Shown piece after piece: positions 43,029-53,547 of a stretch of DNA of 64,000 bases. Source of the DNA: Episyrphus balteatus (taxonomy: Eukaryota > Arthropoda > Insecta > Diptera > Syrphidae). Each line of letters begins with the position of its first letter. Within the stretch, counting starts at the first letter, position 1. The notes under the pieces are model-generated. The model had not been told where the DNA came from and made no database searches. It was given only the letters and a program-made list of their open reading frames with translations. Position numbers and translations under genes: made by a program. The stretch covers positions 99,261,120 to 99,325,119 of the forward strand of contig NC_079136.1 in NCBI RefSeq assembly GCF_945859705.1. Reading direction: 5' to 3'.

Positions 43029-45971
43029 ATGAATATGTCAGTACACCTAATAACCACAAATATAAACTCTTTAATTAGCAATGACAAGGTAGTTGAACTG
43101 GGTCTCCTTCTCGAAGACATTCAACCACACTTTCTATTATTACAAGAAACTCGTCTATCGGCCAGATACAACAGACAATTTAAGGATTACAATTTCATAC
43201 GAAATGATAGTGAAGTGGGAACGGGAATATTAGTAAAAAATTCAATTTCTTTCAGCAACTTACAAATTAGATCTTTGCTCTTTACTGCAACAGCAATATC
43301 AGTGCCTTTTTGGATCGGATCGGTTCAAAAATCATTAGTAGTCGTTTCGCTTTATCTCCCAGGGAATCTGGGCCCTAGACTCCCTCATATTATTAATTCG
43401 CTTTTCTCAGCTTTAAATTTTCCCGAATTTTTCATAATAGGTGGCGACTTTAATTCGAGACACCCGTTTTGGGGTGACAGTAAAACAAACTCAAATGGAG
43501 CGCACTTATTTAATTGGTTCTCAGATGGCCACTTTCTTGATATGGATTTAATTCGCACAGACGGACCATCTTTTCCTAGGTCCGCATCTTATATCGATTT
43601 CTTTATAGCGTCTAACAATCTTACAAGTCCACCGCAAGTTCCTAGAAACTATGCTTGCGTAACACTAGATTTGATCTCTGATCATCATTCAGTTTTCCTG
43701 TCCATGGATCTTGGAGGAATTAATTTTCTCACAGCTGTTCCAAACCTTACTCAATCATTTACAAACACCAACTGGCGCCATCTGAACGCGGACCTCTCAA
43801 GGAAGTTGGCAGAAATCGGCATTCCTAATGACAGAAATCTTTCTAATAACGAAATTGACAATTACATAAGCTTAATAAATTCTAACATCGATGAATGCGT
43901 AAATGAACATACAGACCAGTTTACGGCAAAAACGTATCAGGTGCGTATTTCTGCCGGCACCCTTGAGTTGTTCAGAACGAGAAAGGTTTGGAAATCAAAA
44001 TTAAAAAGAATTTTTCATAGAGCTGGAAATAGAACATGCCAGGAATATATGGCTCTTTCCTCCAGGATTTCGTGTCTTAGCAAAATAATCAAAGATTCTG
44101 TAAGGATAGACTTAAATAACAATTTCAAAGCTAGGTTACGCAAAATCATCCCATCTCATAATGTCTTTAAAGAAATAAATTCAATAACAGGTAGAAAAAA
44201 AAATTGTATATTAAATCCTTATGACACCCTGATCTATCAAGGTGTGTCTTACAACACGGATGAAGAAAAGCTTAATGCAATTTCTCAATTTTACTCAAAC
44301 TTGTACACGCCCAGGTCACCTATTGACGATTTTTCTGAATTAAGCGTAAGCACATTAACGAACTCCTATTTCTCTTGGACAGCCAGCAATCCGATCTGCA
44401 TGTTTTCAGAGGCGACTCCTTCCCACCTCGCAACGCCAAACCACTTCGCTACCTTGACTTCAATCGAAACTATACTGAATAATCTCAACAATAAAAAATC
44501 TTCAGGCCCTGACGGCATTTCAAATTTTCTTATTAAGAAAGTTCGGTCTACGATCACTATTCCGCTCACAATAGTAATAAATAACTGCATCAACAATAGT
44601 TATTTTCCGACTGCTTGGAAACATGGAAAACTGATACCGTTGAAGAAGAAAACAAATTCATTTGATGTGGAAGATTTAAGACCAATCTCGCTGCTGTCGA
44701 ACCTGGGAAAGATCCTTGAAAAAGTCCTATTGGAAAAAATGCTAATCTTTGTCTCTGATAATAACATCATCCCGAATTCCCAGTTCGGATTCAGAAAAGC
44801 TCATTCCACGGAGCATGCACTTTTATATCTCCAGGACAACATTTTAAAAAATTTAAGAAATAAGCAGTGCACAGTTGCATGCTCAATAGATCTTAGAAAG
44901 GCATTTGACTCAGTGTGGCACAAGGGCTTGATCGCAAAACTAATTTCTTTGCATTTTCCAACAAATTTAATATTTATCATTAACAATTTTCTTTCGAATC
45001 GCACGTCAAAAGTTTTATTAAATTCCTCACTCTCAAGAGAATTTAGAGTCGAATCGGGTGTCCCGCAAGGGTCAATTCTTGGCCCGTTGCTTTTCAATAT
45101 ATACTTACATGACTTTCCAGCTGTCGAAGAAAATAGCTCTTTGACAATTCAGTACGCTGACGATACGCTGATCTTGGCCAATCACGAACGACCGTTTGAA
45201 GCGCTTGCTAAAGTAAAAATTCACCTGGAACTTGTTTTAGACTATTTCAAAAACTGGGCAGTAGATATAAATAGCAGTAAATGTGAACTTATATGCTTTA
45301 GGAATGCGTCCCCTAGAGGGCACCATTTGGCTGTAAGAGAGAGCAAGCAATTAACCTTAGCTATCCAAGGAACTAACATTCCAGTTAAAAACAACATTAA
45401 ATACTTAGGGATCACGTTAAACGAAAAGCTTAGAACTAATATACATGCCAGGCAAACTTTAAAGAAAGGTAAAGCAGCGTCAGCAATGCTAAAAAGGCTA
45501 CTGAATTCCCGTGAACTAAACGTCAAAACAAAAATCCTTATGTATAAGACCCTAATAAGACCGGTACTTGCGTACGGGTTTTCATCCTGGTTCTATATCT
45601 CACCAACTGTGGCGAAAGAAATGCAGAGATACGAAAGAGTCATCATCCGTAAATGCCTATCAAAATTCAGACGACCTTCTGGGAAATGGTTTCACAATGC
45701 AACGCTTTATAGCGATTCCAATATAACACCGCTATTGTCTTACCTCACAGATTTAGCCACTAAAAGACTGAAAAAACTAGAATTCCATGAAAATCCTTTG
45801 GTAAAAAATATCTATGATGAAAATATATTAGTGCCAATACAAAGCAGATACTACAATTCCCCGATAAGTTTAATTAATCAAACCTCATTACAACTTTTTG
45901 ATATTGATGATGACCCCTCCCACCTCCCACATTTCTATGCCAAAGCAAGCCCTTCAAACCTCAGAGGATAG
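43029..45971 (+). CDS. LINE ORF2: endonuclease and reverse transcriptase
   Basis: The frame has 980 intact codons. The N-terminal apurinic-type endonuclease shows TTNINSL, LLLQETRLS near residue 37, IIGGDFNSRHPFWGD near 137, SYIDFFIAS near 188 and ISDHHSVF near 217. The reverse transcriptase shows KSSGPDGISNFL near 493, PISLLSNLGKILEK near 557, FGFRKAHSTEHAL near 585, CSIDLRKAFDSVWH near 618, SGVPQGSILGPLLFN near 678 and QYADDTLIL near 707. The protein nicks the target and copies element RNA in place. No RNase H domain is seen, as expected for the Jockey group. The ATG overlaps nothing: it abuts the ORF1 stop, which suggests termination-reinitiation. Confidence 0.93.
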   Translation: MNMSVHLITTNINSLISNDKVVELGLLLEDIQPHFLLLQETRLSARYNRQFKDYNFIRNDSEVGTGILVKNSISFSNLQIRSLLFTATAISVPFWIGSVQKSLVVVSLYLPGNLGPRLPHIINSLFSALNFPEFFIIGGDFNSRHPFWGDSKTNSNGAHLFNWFSDGHFLDMDLIRTDGPSFPRSASYIDFFIASNNLTSPPQVPRNYACVTLDLISDHHSVFLSMDLGGINFLTAVPNLTQSFTNTNWRHLNADLSRKLAEIGIPNDRNLSNNEIDNYISLINSNIDECVNEHTDQFTAKTYQVRISAGTLELFRTRKVWKSKLKRIFHRAGNRTCQEYMALSSRISCLSKIIKDSVRIDLNNNFKARLRKIIPSHNVFKEINSITGRKKNCILNPYDTLIYQGVSYNTDEEKLNAISQFYSNLYTPRSPIDDFSELSVSTLTNSYFSWTASNPICMFSEATPSHLATPNHFATLTSIETILNNLNNKKSSGPDGISNFLIKKVRSTITIPLTIVINNCINNSYFPTAWKHGKLIPLKKKTNSFDVEDLRPISLLSNLGKILEKVLLEKMLIFVSDNNIIPNSQFGFRKAHSTEHALLYLQDNILKNLRNKQCTVACSIDLRKAFDSVWHKGLIAKLISLHFPTNLIFIINNFLSNRTSKVLLNSSLSREFRVESGVPQGSILGPLLFNIYLHDFPAVEENSSLTIQYADDTLILANHERPFEALAKVKIHLELVLDYFKNWAVDINSSKCELICFRNASPRGHHLAVRESKQLTLAIQGTNIPVKNNIKYLGITLNEKLRTNIHARQTLKKGKAASAMLKRLLNSRELNVKTKILMYKTLIRPVLAYGFSSWFYISPTVAKEMQRYERVIIRKCLSKFRRPSGKWFHNATLYSDSNITPLLSYLTDLATKRLKKLEFHENPLVKNIYDENILVPIQSRYYNSPISLINQTSLQLFDIDDDPSHLPHFYAKASPSNLRG

Positions 45972-47684
45972 CCTCTGTTTTCGAAAAAAAAGGTATAAGC
46001 AAAAAATAAAAATAAAAGAGACAAAAAAAAAATAATAATAAAGAAAAGAAAAAAAAAAAAAAAAAAAAAAAAAATGTGTATACTACTATTGAAATACAAT
46101 TTTAGATTCACTTTTATTGTCAATTAAAAGTACAAAAAAAAAAATTAAAAAAATAAAACACAATCTATAATAATAAATAAATGTATAAATAGCTACTATT
46201 TTTTTTTTTTTTAAAACGTACAATATGAGACTGTAATAATAATGAACTAAAAAAGACTTGATCGCAGTTAATAAGTTTACTAATAGGTACCTATTTATTG
46301 TTTTTATAGTTTTAGTCAATACATTTTTATAGAAAGTAATATGTTACTAAAAAAATGTAAAAGAAATACTTTATAAGAAAAAAAAAAAAAAGAAAGAAAG
46401 AAAAAAATGAAGTCTTGAAAATTTGTGATAAAGAAAAGTACAAATAGTACTTTAGTACTAAAAAAAAAATATATCTTGTAAACAATGTATACTGGCAGCA
46501 CTTTTGCTAAATGGAAGGAGTAGTTTATGCCACCAGTACACATACAGTGTACTATGAGTTTATGCTGCTACCTTCTCTTTCCAACCTTTGTTATTGTTTT
46601 TTAGTTTTAAGTATCTCACTAAACGTACAAAATTGTCATCGTGCCTTGAGCAACACGAAATATAAAAATTTATCTTTGTTTTGTTAACTAGTTTATTTAA
46701 TGTTAATACACATATTTAAAGTGTAAATAATAATTAATACCCTTAGACCAGACCAATTCTAAGTCGGTCGAAATAAAATACCTATACTTAAGCGAATGTA
46801 AAACACCAATGTATATGTAATTTCTTGAAGTCTCAATAAAGTTCATTCATTCATTCATTCATTAAAATTTCATTTTCGAAAAATCGTCGTCTCGTGCGTC
46901 CTTTTTCCAAATTTTCGGAATTTCAACGCAACGAGAATCGGAATATTGTGTATTGTTTCATATATTTTCATTATTTGGAAATTTTTAAAATCGTCTAGGA
47001 AAATCTCGTCTCGCTCTCGTCTCGTCGTCTCGCAATATTGTAAATCGGGCATCAAGTTGTTTCATTAAACAGTTTTCGAGAAATTAAGTTTTAAAGAAGA
47101 AATTTAGAAAAAAAATGTTTTCGCTTTTTAATTGATTTTGTATAAAATTTTACAATATTATGGACATATTTATACCATTATTATATGACCTTGTAGTTTT
47201 TAGTCAAATACTAAAGACTTCATTCTAATAAATATTAATGTTCCTATGAATAAAAAAAAAACTGAAACTTTTTTCCCAGGAATCTCGTTTTTTTTTTTTT
47301 AATTTGCATTAAAATTTTTGTATATCTCAAAAATATTGTGTTCAAATTGTAGGTCTATTGGCGCCAAATTGACCAAGTTATGAGTATTATAATATTTCGC
47401 TTACAAACGTTTTAGAGTTCAAAACTTTAAATCGTTCTCCCCACAAGTAATGTTTTCAAAGCCGGTTCACCTTATAACTTCAAAACTACTACTATTTCTT
47501 TCCATATTTTAAGGTATCCCTGGAGAAATTATAATATTTATAAAAATCTATAAGTAAGGGTCGCTTTTGAGGAGTTTTTTTCAAGGGGTCTTTATTTTCG
47601 GGAGTACTTCTTGGGCAAACTCTTATAGGTAATTTTGTGGCGTGTTGCGGTATTTCAAAAACACTAATGTTAAAAAAAAAACAA

Positions 47685-47749
47685 CGAAAAAAGTGCAAAT
47701 TTTTTAACTGTGTACCAGGTACACAGTTAAAAAATTTGCACTTTTTTCG
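47685..47749. repeat. Perfect palindrome with 32-bp arms and one central base
   Basis: Arms 47685-47716 and 47718-47749 are exact complements around A47717, with the core AACTGTGTACC/A/GGTACACAGTT. No loop is left, so it would extrude as a cruciform rather than act as an ordinary stem-loop. It lies just left of the fold-back element. Confidence 0.9.
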
Positions 47750-47763
47750 TACACTGTACCTAC

Positions 47764-48749
47764 CTTAGGGCATTCGTTATTTAGGTTTTTTTTCGAAAAT
47801 CAAGTTCCTAAGTGGAAAAACTGTTTCTAAATACCTAATAAAAAAAAAATCCCCTAATTTTTTCACATTTTTTTTTTTGACGCTAGAGGATTAAAGTTTT
47901 TTCTTAAATGAAAAAGGTTGCTGGGTTTAATAAACCCAAAAAAGACATGTATGTTAGGGTGTGTCAAAATGCAAAAGTATGGAATTTTCAAATGTAATAG
48001 CTTTTAAAAGTTGCATTGCTTATATAAATTAAATCCTGCGTTTACAATTTTCATTTTAATTAATATCTTTGGCTCGCTCACAATATAGGAAGAAATCGAA
48101 GAAATTTGGATTTTTAGAGGTTTTTGAAACATATGTTTGGATACAAAAAAATATATTAAATATTTTTAGGCTTTCACGTGAAAGATAATTGCAAGAAAAA
48201 ACTTTTAAGCTTATATTTGTTGGAATTGAACACTAAAGAAGCTGCGAAATAATAAGTGAATAAAAAAAATCATTTTTTCATATAAAATCGTTTTTTTTCT
48301 TAACAACTTCAACCGATCTGAGCGAGCCAAAGACGAACGATATTATAAATTTTTTTTACACATTATTAAATATCAGACCCTAATACAACTTTTGACCACT
48401 ATTACATTTGAAAATTAGAGTACTTATTTTTTTCCATACAAAAGTGACACACCCTAATGTATGTCCTGACTAAACCTTTTGTCCTAGAAAAATGGTTTAT
48501 ACCTTTTTAAAAACGGTGTTTAATGTAGACAAGGTCCTCATCAAAAAAATTTTACTATAAGGCCATAATTAAAAAAATGGCCTTATAAGCACACATTTAC
48601 CTTTTTCATTTAAGAAAAAACTTTAACCCTCTTGGGGTGCCATCTAGCGTCAAAATAAAAATCTGAAAAAATTAGGGAATTTTTTTTTTATTATTTAGAA
48701 ACAGATTTTCCACTTAGGAACTTGATTCAAAAATAACGAACGCCCTAGT
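47764..48749. mobile_element. hAT-like fold-back element, 986 bp
   Basis: GTACCTAC stands directly outside both ends (47756-47763 and 48750-48757), an 8-bp duplication as in hAT elements. The ends CTTAGGGCATTCGTTATTT and AAATAACGAACGCCCTAGT are inverted. The symmetry continues through GACGCTAG, TAGGGTGTGTCAAAA and CTTTGGCTCGCTC motifs for about 370 bp per arm, so almost the whole unit folds on itself. GTACCTAC is also a common local motif in this genome, which weakens the duplication evidence. No transposase. Confidence 0.7.
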
Positions 48750-48914
48750 GTACCTACTTTAACCCCTCCGTATGAAAAAATAGAGTTACATATATGCAAT
48801 AAAATTTTTTTTTAGAATACCATTCATACCTTGATTGTCGATGGCCGTATCAAAATTTTTCACCAAAACCAATTTGAGCTTAAAAAAAAAACACTCAGAA
48901 AATTCACCTTTTTT

Positions 48915-49140
48915 ACCGACTTCCAAAAAGGAGGAGGTATTCAATTCGTCTGTATTTTTTTTTTTTTTTTTTTTATGTTTGTTACCGCATAACTTTGGAC
49001 TGAGTGAACCAATTTTGATAATTCTTTTTGCATTGGAAAGCTGGTGGCTGCAGTGTGGTCCCATTTCAATTTCGTTCACTTTTAGCCATAGGAACTATTT
49101 TAAAAACCATAAAACCCAGTTTTGATCCATGGAAGTCGGT
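48915..49140 (+). repeat. Dispersed element with ACCGACTTCC ends
   Basis: The segment starts ACCGACTTCCAAAAAGGAGG and ends GGAAGTCGGT, so the ends are inverted. The internal phrase GGTGGCTGCAGTGTGGTCCC and the overall layout recall an interspersed repeat I know from other insects, but I cannot assign a class. Confidence 0.5.
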
Positions 49141-49370
49141 TTTGTTTTTTTGTTAAAAATGATTATTTATTTTAAATCGAAAAAAAAAAATTCGTGTTTA
49201 CCCAACAAATAGTCGTTTATTTATTTGTGAGGAAAAGGAATGCAACAAACACTAAAGTTCGCATTTCCAGCCAGAAATAGACAAGAGTTTCACTCAAGTT
49301 TTTTCTGTTATTATTCATATAATTTCAACAACTCTTATAATTTGATTTGCTTTAAGTATGAACCAGTTCT

Positions 49371-49419
49371 GGGGAGGGGGGGGGGGCACGTGCCCCCGTG
49401 CCCCCCCTGGATCCGCCGT
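49371..49419 (-). repeat. Transposon end fragment, inverse of 36769 copy
   Basis: A G run, then GCACGTGCCCCCGTGCCC, then CTGGATCCGCCGTT. Reverse complemented, this matches GGCGGATCCAGG and the G-rich GCAC of the 36.8-kb fragment. The centre GCACGTGC is itself a palindrome. Confidence 0.45.
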
Positions 49420-50808
49420 TTTTTGTATGGCCAGTTTGTCGAGATAATGATTATTGAGCATGAGCATACTTAGTATACTTATATATGTATATTTTGAGGA
49501 TAACACTGTTCTGTAAAATTTAACTTTAGTTTTCTCCTTCACATATTTTTTTTTATATTATGAAAAATTTGGCTTTCCTGAATCTAAATCTGTTTTTAGT
49601 GAAAATCTAGCACATAAAAATGATTTTTGAAAACTGTAAGTAGTTTGTAGAAAATATGCCTTTTAGATTCGGTCTATCATACGACACCAAAAAATAATTA
49701 TTCATTAATTTTTCTCACATTTTAAAATACTGATTTACAAAAACAGAAAAAATATTGAAATCCTGCAGGTTTTAGATAATCCCGCATGAACAGTAACATC
49801 TTAAATAGAGGAAATGTAAAATCTTAACGCCAAGTCGAAAACGTACAGACAAATTTTATAAATATAATAATAAAACAAAATGTATATACGTGTTGAATAA
49901 TTATGTACTATTTTGCTATTGAGAAATATCTAATTTGTGATAAAGCATTCCTTTGTCCCAGGAACAAATGTACCTATACTTTTTATATAGTTTTTGATGT
50001 GCTGAGTTCGAGTCCGAATTCGGATTTTGATATTTACGCGTTAGAAAATCAAAAGAGCAAGTTTTTTTAGAAAATCTCAAAAAAAAAAAAAAATTATACA
50101 TATATCTCGAAAACGAGAGCTTTTAGGAATAGGTATTTTGAATTCGCATTCGAAATTAGCATACCAAAATCCATAAGAAAATAATACTTTTGTTCCTTGG
50201 ACAAATACCTAAATATGATTTTTTTTAGATCAGATGCCAAAACTTCTTAACATACTCAAATTTTAGATATCTCGGAGAAAAGAGGTAGGTACTGAGAAGA
50301 TTGAAACTTATTTTGAAAAAAACCGAAATAAATTCATTTGAAACAGATTACCTTACCTAAAAATATTTGTTCGAAAACAGCAAAAAAAATGGGTTTTTGC
50401 GGGAATACCTAAAAAAAAAATGACGTCTTAGAGTTATTTTGACTTAGCATTCGCAATCACCATTCCAAAGTCCTTTAGAATAGTATAAATATAGCCGACC
50501 ACAGTGTAATAAATGACCAATATGAACAGAAGAACAGGTACCTGAAAGCGGAATGACCATAGAAGAAATACCAGAATAATTTTTCAGACGTTTAAGTCCA
50601 ATGAATCATTTCTTTAATTAATATTTTTTGTTTTTATTTTTCTATTTTAAGTTAACGCTTTAAGTTTCACTATCTCCGACATACAGAGATAGTGAAAGAA
50701 TAGGTATACAAATTTCGGTTATTTTGTTTGCTCCAAGACTGCTATTCAAACATTTATTTTTTATTATTTTATTAGGTATATATTTTTTTTTTTTTGTGTT
50801 ATGTCTAG

Positions 50809-50907
50809 CGAATGCAAACATTGTATTTCAAAACATACTTAGTTTTGATCACATGGTTTCGAAATTAACAATGCAAACAAAAATTTAGAGATTTGCAGAG
50901 TATAAAA
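50809..50907 (+). promoter_or_regulatory. Promoter of secreted-protein gene 2
   Basis: Block 1 CGAATGCAAACATTGTA (50809-50825) is 92 bp before the TATA box. Block 2 GATCACATGGTTTCGAAAT (50847-50865) is 54 bp before it. TATAAAA is at 50901-50907, followed by GGACAGAAATTGGA. The ATG is 60 nt from the TATA start. Confidence 0.78.
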
Positions 50908-50960
50908 GGACAGAAATTGGATTTGTTAAGACACAATCAGTTCATTTGACTACGAAGAAC

Positions 50961-51683
50961 ATGGCAGGAAAACTAACTTTAACTTTGGCATTAGTAGTGC
51001 TAATGGCAGTTATTGCTGCTTCTCAAGGACCCCCTGGTGGACGTGGATCCGGTGGGCGTGGACCTGGTGGACCTGGTAGACCTGGTGGACCTGGTGGACC
51101 TGGTGGACCTGGTGGACCTGGTGGACAAAGACCTAATGGACCAAGACCTGTTAGCTCAGATGAAAGTGATGGCTCCGATGAAAGTGATGGCTCTGATGAA
51201 ATTGATGCCCGCCCTGCACCGGGTGGCCCTCGTGGATCAGGTGAACGTGGACCTGGACGTGGACCTGGTGGCCCTGGACGTGGACCTGGTGGCCCCAAGG
51301 GACCAAAACCCAATGGACCAAAACCTAATCCAGCATCATCAACTGCAGCTCCTGAGGTTATATCATCAACTGCAGCTCCAGTAGTATCATCAAGTGCAGC
51401 TCCTGAGGAAGTATCATCAACTGCAGCTCCTGAGATTGTATCATCAACTGCAGCTCCAGAGGTTGTATCATCAACTGGCGCTCCTGAGGAAGCATCATCA
51501 ACTGCAGCTCCTGAGGAAGTATCATCAACTGCAGCTATAGAGATTGTATCATCAACTGCAGCTCCTGAGGTTGTATCATCAACTGCTGCTCCAGAAGTAT
51601 CTTCAAGTGAAGTTCCTGAGGCAGCATCATCAACCGCAGCTCCAGAAATAACATCAACATCTGAAGCTCCAGCCTCAAAATAA
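50961..51683 (+). CDS. Secreted Gly/Pro-rich mucin-like protein 2
   Basis: The product has 240 residues. The ATG at 50961 begins MAGKLTLTLALVVLMAVIAA, a signal peptide shared almost letter for letter with the gene at 63486. After ASQ comes a Gly/Pro zone with GGPGGPGGPGGPGG (about 22-62). An acidic SSDESDGSDESDGSDE block near 68-84 looks like a phosphorylation target. A second RGPGRGPGGPG zone follows, then KPNGPKPN, and from about residue 125 a tail of roughly a dozen SSTAAPE-type units ending TSEAPASK. The gene has one exon and no Cys, with AATAAA at 51770 and again at 51774. Composition suggests an extended, heavily O-glycosylated secreted protein, comparable in style to insect salivary glue proteins. 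That comparison is inference. Confidence 0.87.
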   Translation: MAGKLTLTLALVVLMAVIAASQGPPGGRGSGGRGPGGPGRPGGPGGPGGPGGPGGQRPNGPRPVSSDESDGSDESDGSDEIDARPAPGGPRGSGERGPGRGPGGPGRGPGGPKGPKPNGPKPNPASSTAAPEVISSTAAPVVSSSAAPEEVSSTAAPEIVSSTAAPEVVSSTGAPEEASSTAAPEEVSSTAAIEIVSSTAAPEVVSSTAAPEVSSSEVPEAASSTAAPEITSTSEAPASK

Positions 51684-53194
51684 GTAGGTATCTATAACAA
51701 TTATGTAACAAATGATAAATACGTACTCCTATAAAAATCAAATACATAATTTGTACGATACTTATCTTCAATAAATAAAATTTGCAAAATTTAGACATTT
51801 CTTGTAACGCAACTCCAACTCATTGAGGCGGTTATTTTATGAATTCTTTCGTCATTCCTGAAACCTAACTAATTAAAAGGTTACAGTGCAGTTTCCTCAG
51901 AGTGAGTAAAATTTAGAGTTCGGTAAGCCTTTAAATCCAAACATTCTATTTCTATATCCTTTGAACATATGTGCATATAAGTTTGATATTCGTCGAGTCA
52001 ATGAAGTCCTTCGAGATCCTTCGAAACGGCTCTGATTATGCAGAAGTTGATACTAAAATTTTAATATGGGATTTTCTTTGTGGCAACCCTATTTATAAAC
52101 GAACGAAATTTTTACATTAATACACAAAATGTTGATAACTTCGTAGTTTCGTAGTAATACTAAACAACAGCTTATGATTGAAATGATGGAAAAATTTGAG
52201 GAATGTAGACCTACCAATATGGTAACCTTGCTGAAAGGTAAAATAACAGTAAAAATATAGATTGGAAAACAAAAAAAAAAGAAACATATCTAACAGAGGT
52301 TAAAATCAAATTTCAGCTAAGTTCTCATATTTTAATAAAAATGTAGAGCGCAAAAAACAAATAGGTAAGTACCTACTTAGCATACATGTCTCAATGCAAA
52401 CCAGTTATATAATTTAGAAAAAATCCAATAGAAAATGATAAATTTTATGATCTTTCAGTGCCATATACCCGCGGAACACCATTAATTACCGCACAAAAAC
52501 TCTTGGTTCATTGCAACAAAAACCGTATTACACTATTTTTCGCAGTCGATGATCTGTGGTTTTCTGCGATGTACTTTGATTTTATTTTCTGCAATCCTTT
52601 TTTTCTGCGATCCACCAAAGTTTTTTTCATATTTAACCGTGGTTTTCTACGATGCAGGGGTAGATTTTATCGATTTTTGTTACGGTTTTCCCTTGTGTTT
52701 AATGTTTTTTTTATTATAATTTTTATTTTTTATGATAAAAAGATTTGCATCTTAAATTAAGCTTAATTTGAAACGGAAGTCATCTTGGCAAAAAACCATG
52801 CAGAAATGCTCTTAATTTTAGGTGGTATTGTTCTCTGTATAGAATGTCCGGTATAAAAAAGGCACCTACAATTTTTTTGTGCTTAAGCTTAGTATGCAGA
52901 TCAAGCTAAATTTTAGCTCCCATACAAAATTCTCTCAAAAATTTACCCGAGCTAGAATCCCAATGTACATTTTTTCAGTGGTTGAACTTCCACTGCCTAG
53001 CTGCCTAAAACAAGGGATTTGAACATAAATTTTGATGTACCTACCTATTTTTTGTCACAAAACTTGTTTTTGAAGATATTAGTGGTTATTACTTTTTGAT
53101 AACTAAAATAACTTAATATTCGATAATTTACTATTTTTCCACAAAAAAAAAGCAAAAAACTAACAATGTTTATTTATTAATTTTGTAAATATTG
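51684..53194. other. 3' end of gene 2 and intergenic sequence
   Basis: The first 250 bp is the conserved 3' part of the duplicated unit. Beyond it I see no gene. The 100-codon frame at 52458 is Phe-rich and lacks any known motif. Confidence 0.5.
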
Positions 53195-53501
53195 ATCACA
53201 ACAAAAACATTACTGTTAAAAAAAGAGCCAAGTTATCCTATGTTAAAATTATGCTGGCACAAAAAGTACTGAAATGTAAAAGTGTACCAAGTTCTAAAGT
53301 TTGGGTTCAAATTCGTATCAATAAAATTTTGATTGTTCTCTTGACAATTTTTCTTGACCATCGATTTTTAAAGTTATTTCAAAAATTGCCAAGTAAACAA
53401 TCAACTTGGTACACTTTTACATTTCAGTACTTTTTGTGCCAGCATAATTTCAACATAGGATAACTTGGCTCTTTTTTTAACAGTAATGTTTTTGTTGTGA
53501 T
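53195..53501. mobile_element. 307-bp fold-back MITE
   Basis: Arms of about 100 bp are inverted copies. The left starts ATCACAACAAAAACATTACT and runs through AGAGCCAAGTTATCCTATG and TGCTGGCACAAAAAGTACTG; the right mirrors it and ends GTTGTGAT. The arms look almost identical, so the element is probably young. Target duplication unclear. Confidence 0.8.
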
Positions 53502-53547
53502 TTCACTACTTTTTGGTATGGCTGTAGAATATAAAATCTCTTTATTT

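Larger units (their letters stand above)
41268..46860 (+). mobile_element. Jockey-type non-LTR retrotransposon (LINE), 5.6 kb
   Basis: A 19-bp target duplication, ATTAAAATTTCATTTTCGA, lies at 41249-41267 and 46861-46879. The element has a 191-nt leader, ORF1 with zinc knuckles, ORF2 with endonuclease and reverse transcriptase, and a 3' region ending in a CATT repeat instead of poly(A). It inserted into a copy of the tRNA-bearing MITE seen at 37.2 kb. The perfect duplication and the open ORF2 suggest a young, almost complete copy; ORF1 is broken by one base. Confidence 0.92.
46880..50650. other. Intergenic stretch of palindromes and repeat fragments
   Basis: No host gene. It contains the right part of the split MITE (to 47052), a 65-bp near-perfect palindrome (47685-47749), a hAT-like fold-back element (47764-48749), a dispersed element (48915-49140), a GGATCCGCC fragment (49371-49419) and a degenerate copy of the mirror-repeat theme (about 49970-50170). 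The frames in this stretch are homopolymer-driven. Confidence 0.6.
50651..51937 (+). repeat. Gene-containing duplicate unit, copy at 51 kb
   Basis: From AACGCTTTAAGTTTCAC (50655) through promoter, gene, 3' end (TTCAATAAATAAAATTTGCA) and TTACAGTGCAGTTTCCTC to about 51937, the sequence aligns with 63193 to the end of the window. Only the repeat bodies of the two genes differ strongly. A related but older copy surrounds the gene at 35846, starting near 35603 (ATTTCTGTTATATTGTTTT). Confidence 0.75.

Noticed and set aside
48786..49125. Overlapping frames of 97 and 96 codons on opposite strands
   Set aside because: Both run through A or T homopolymers of a dispersed repeat.
52458..52760. 100-codon frame downstream of gene 2
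   Set aside because: Phe-rich, no ATG context, promoter or domain; looks like chance in T-rich sequence.
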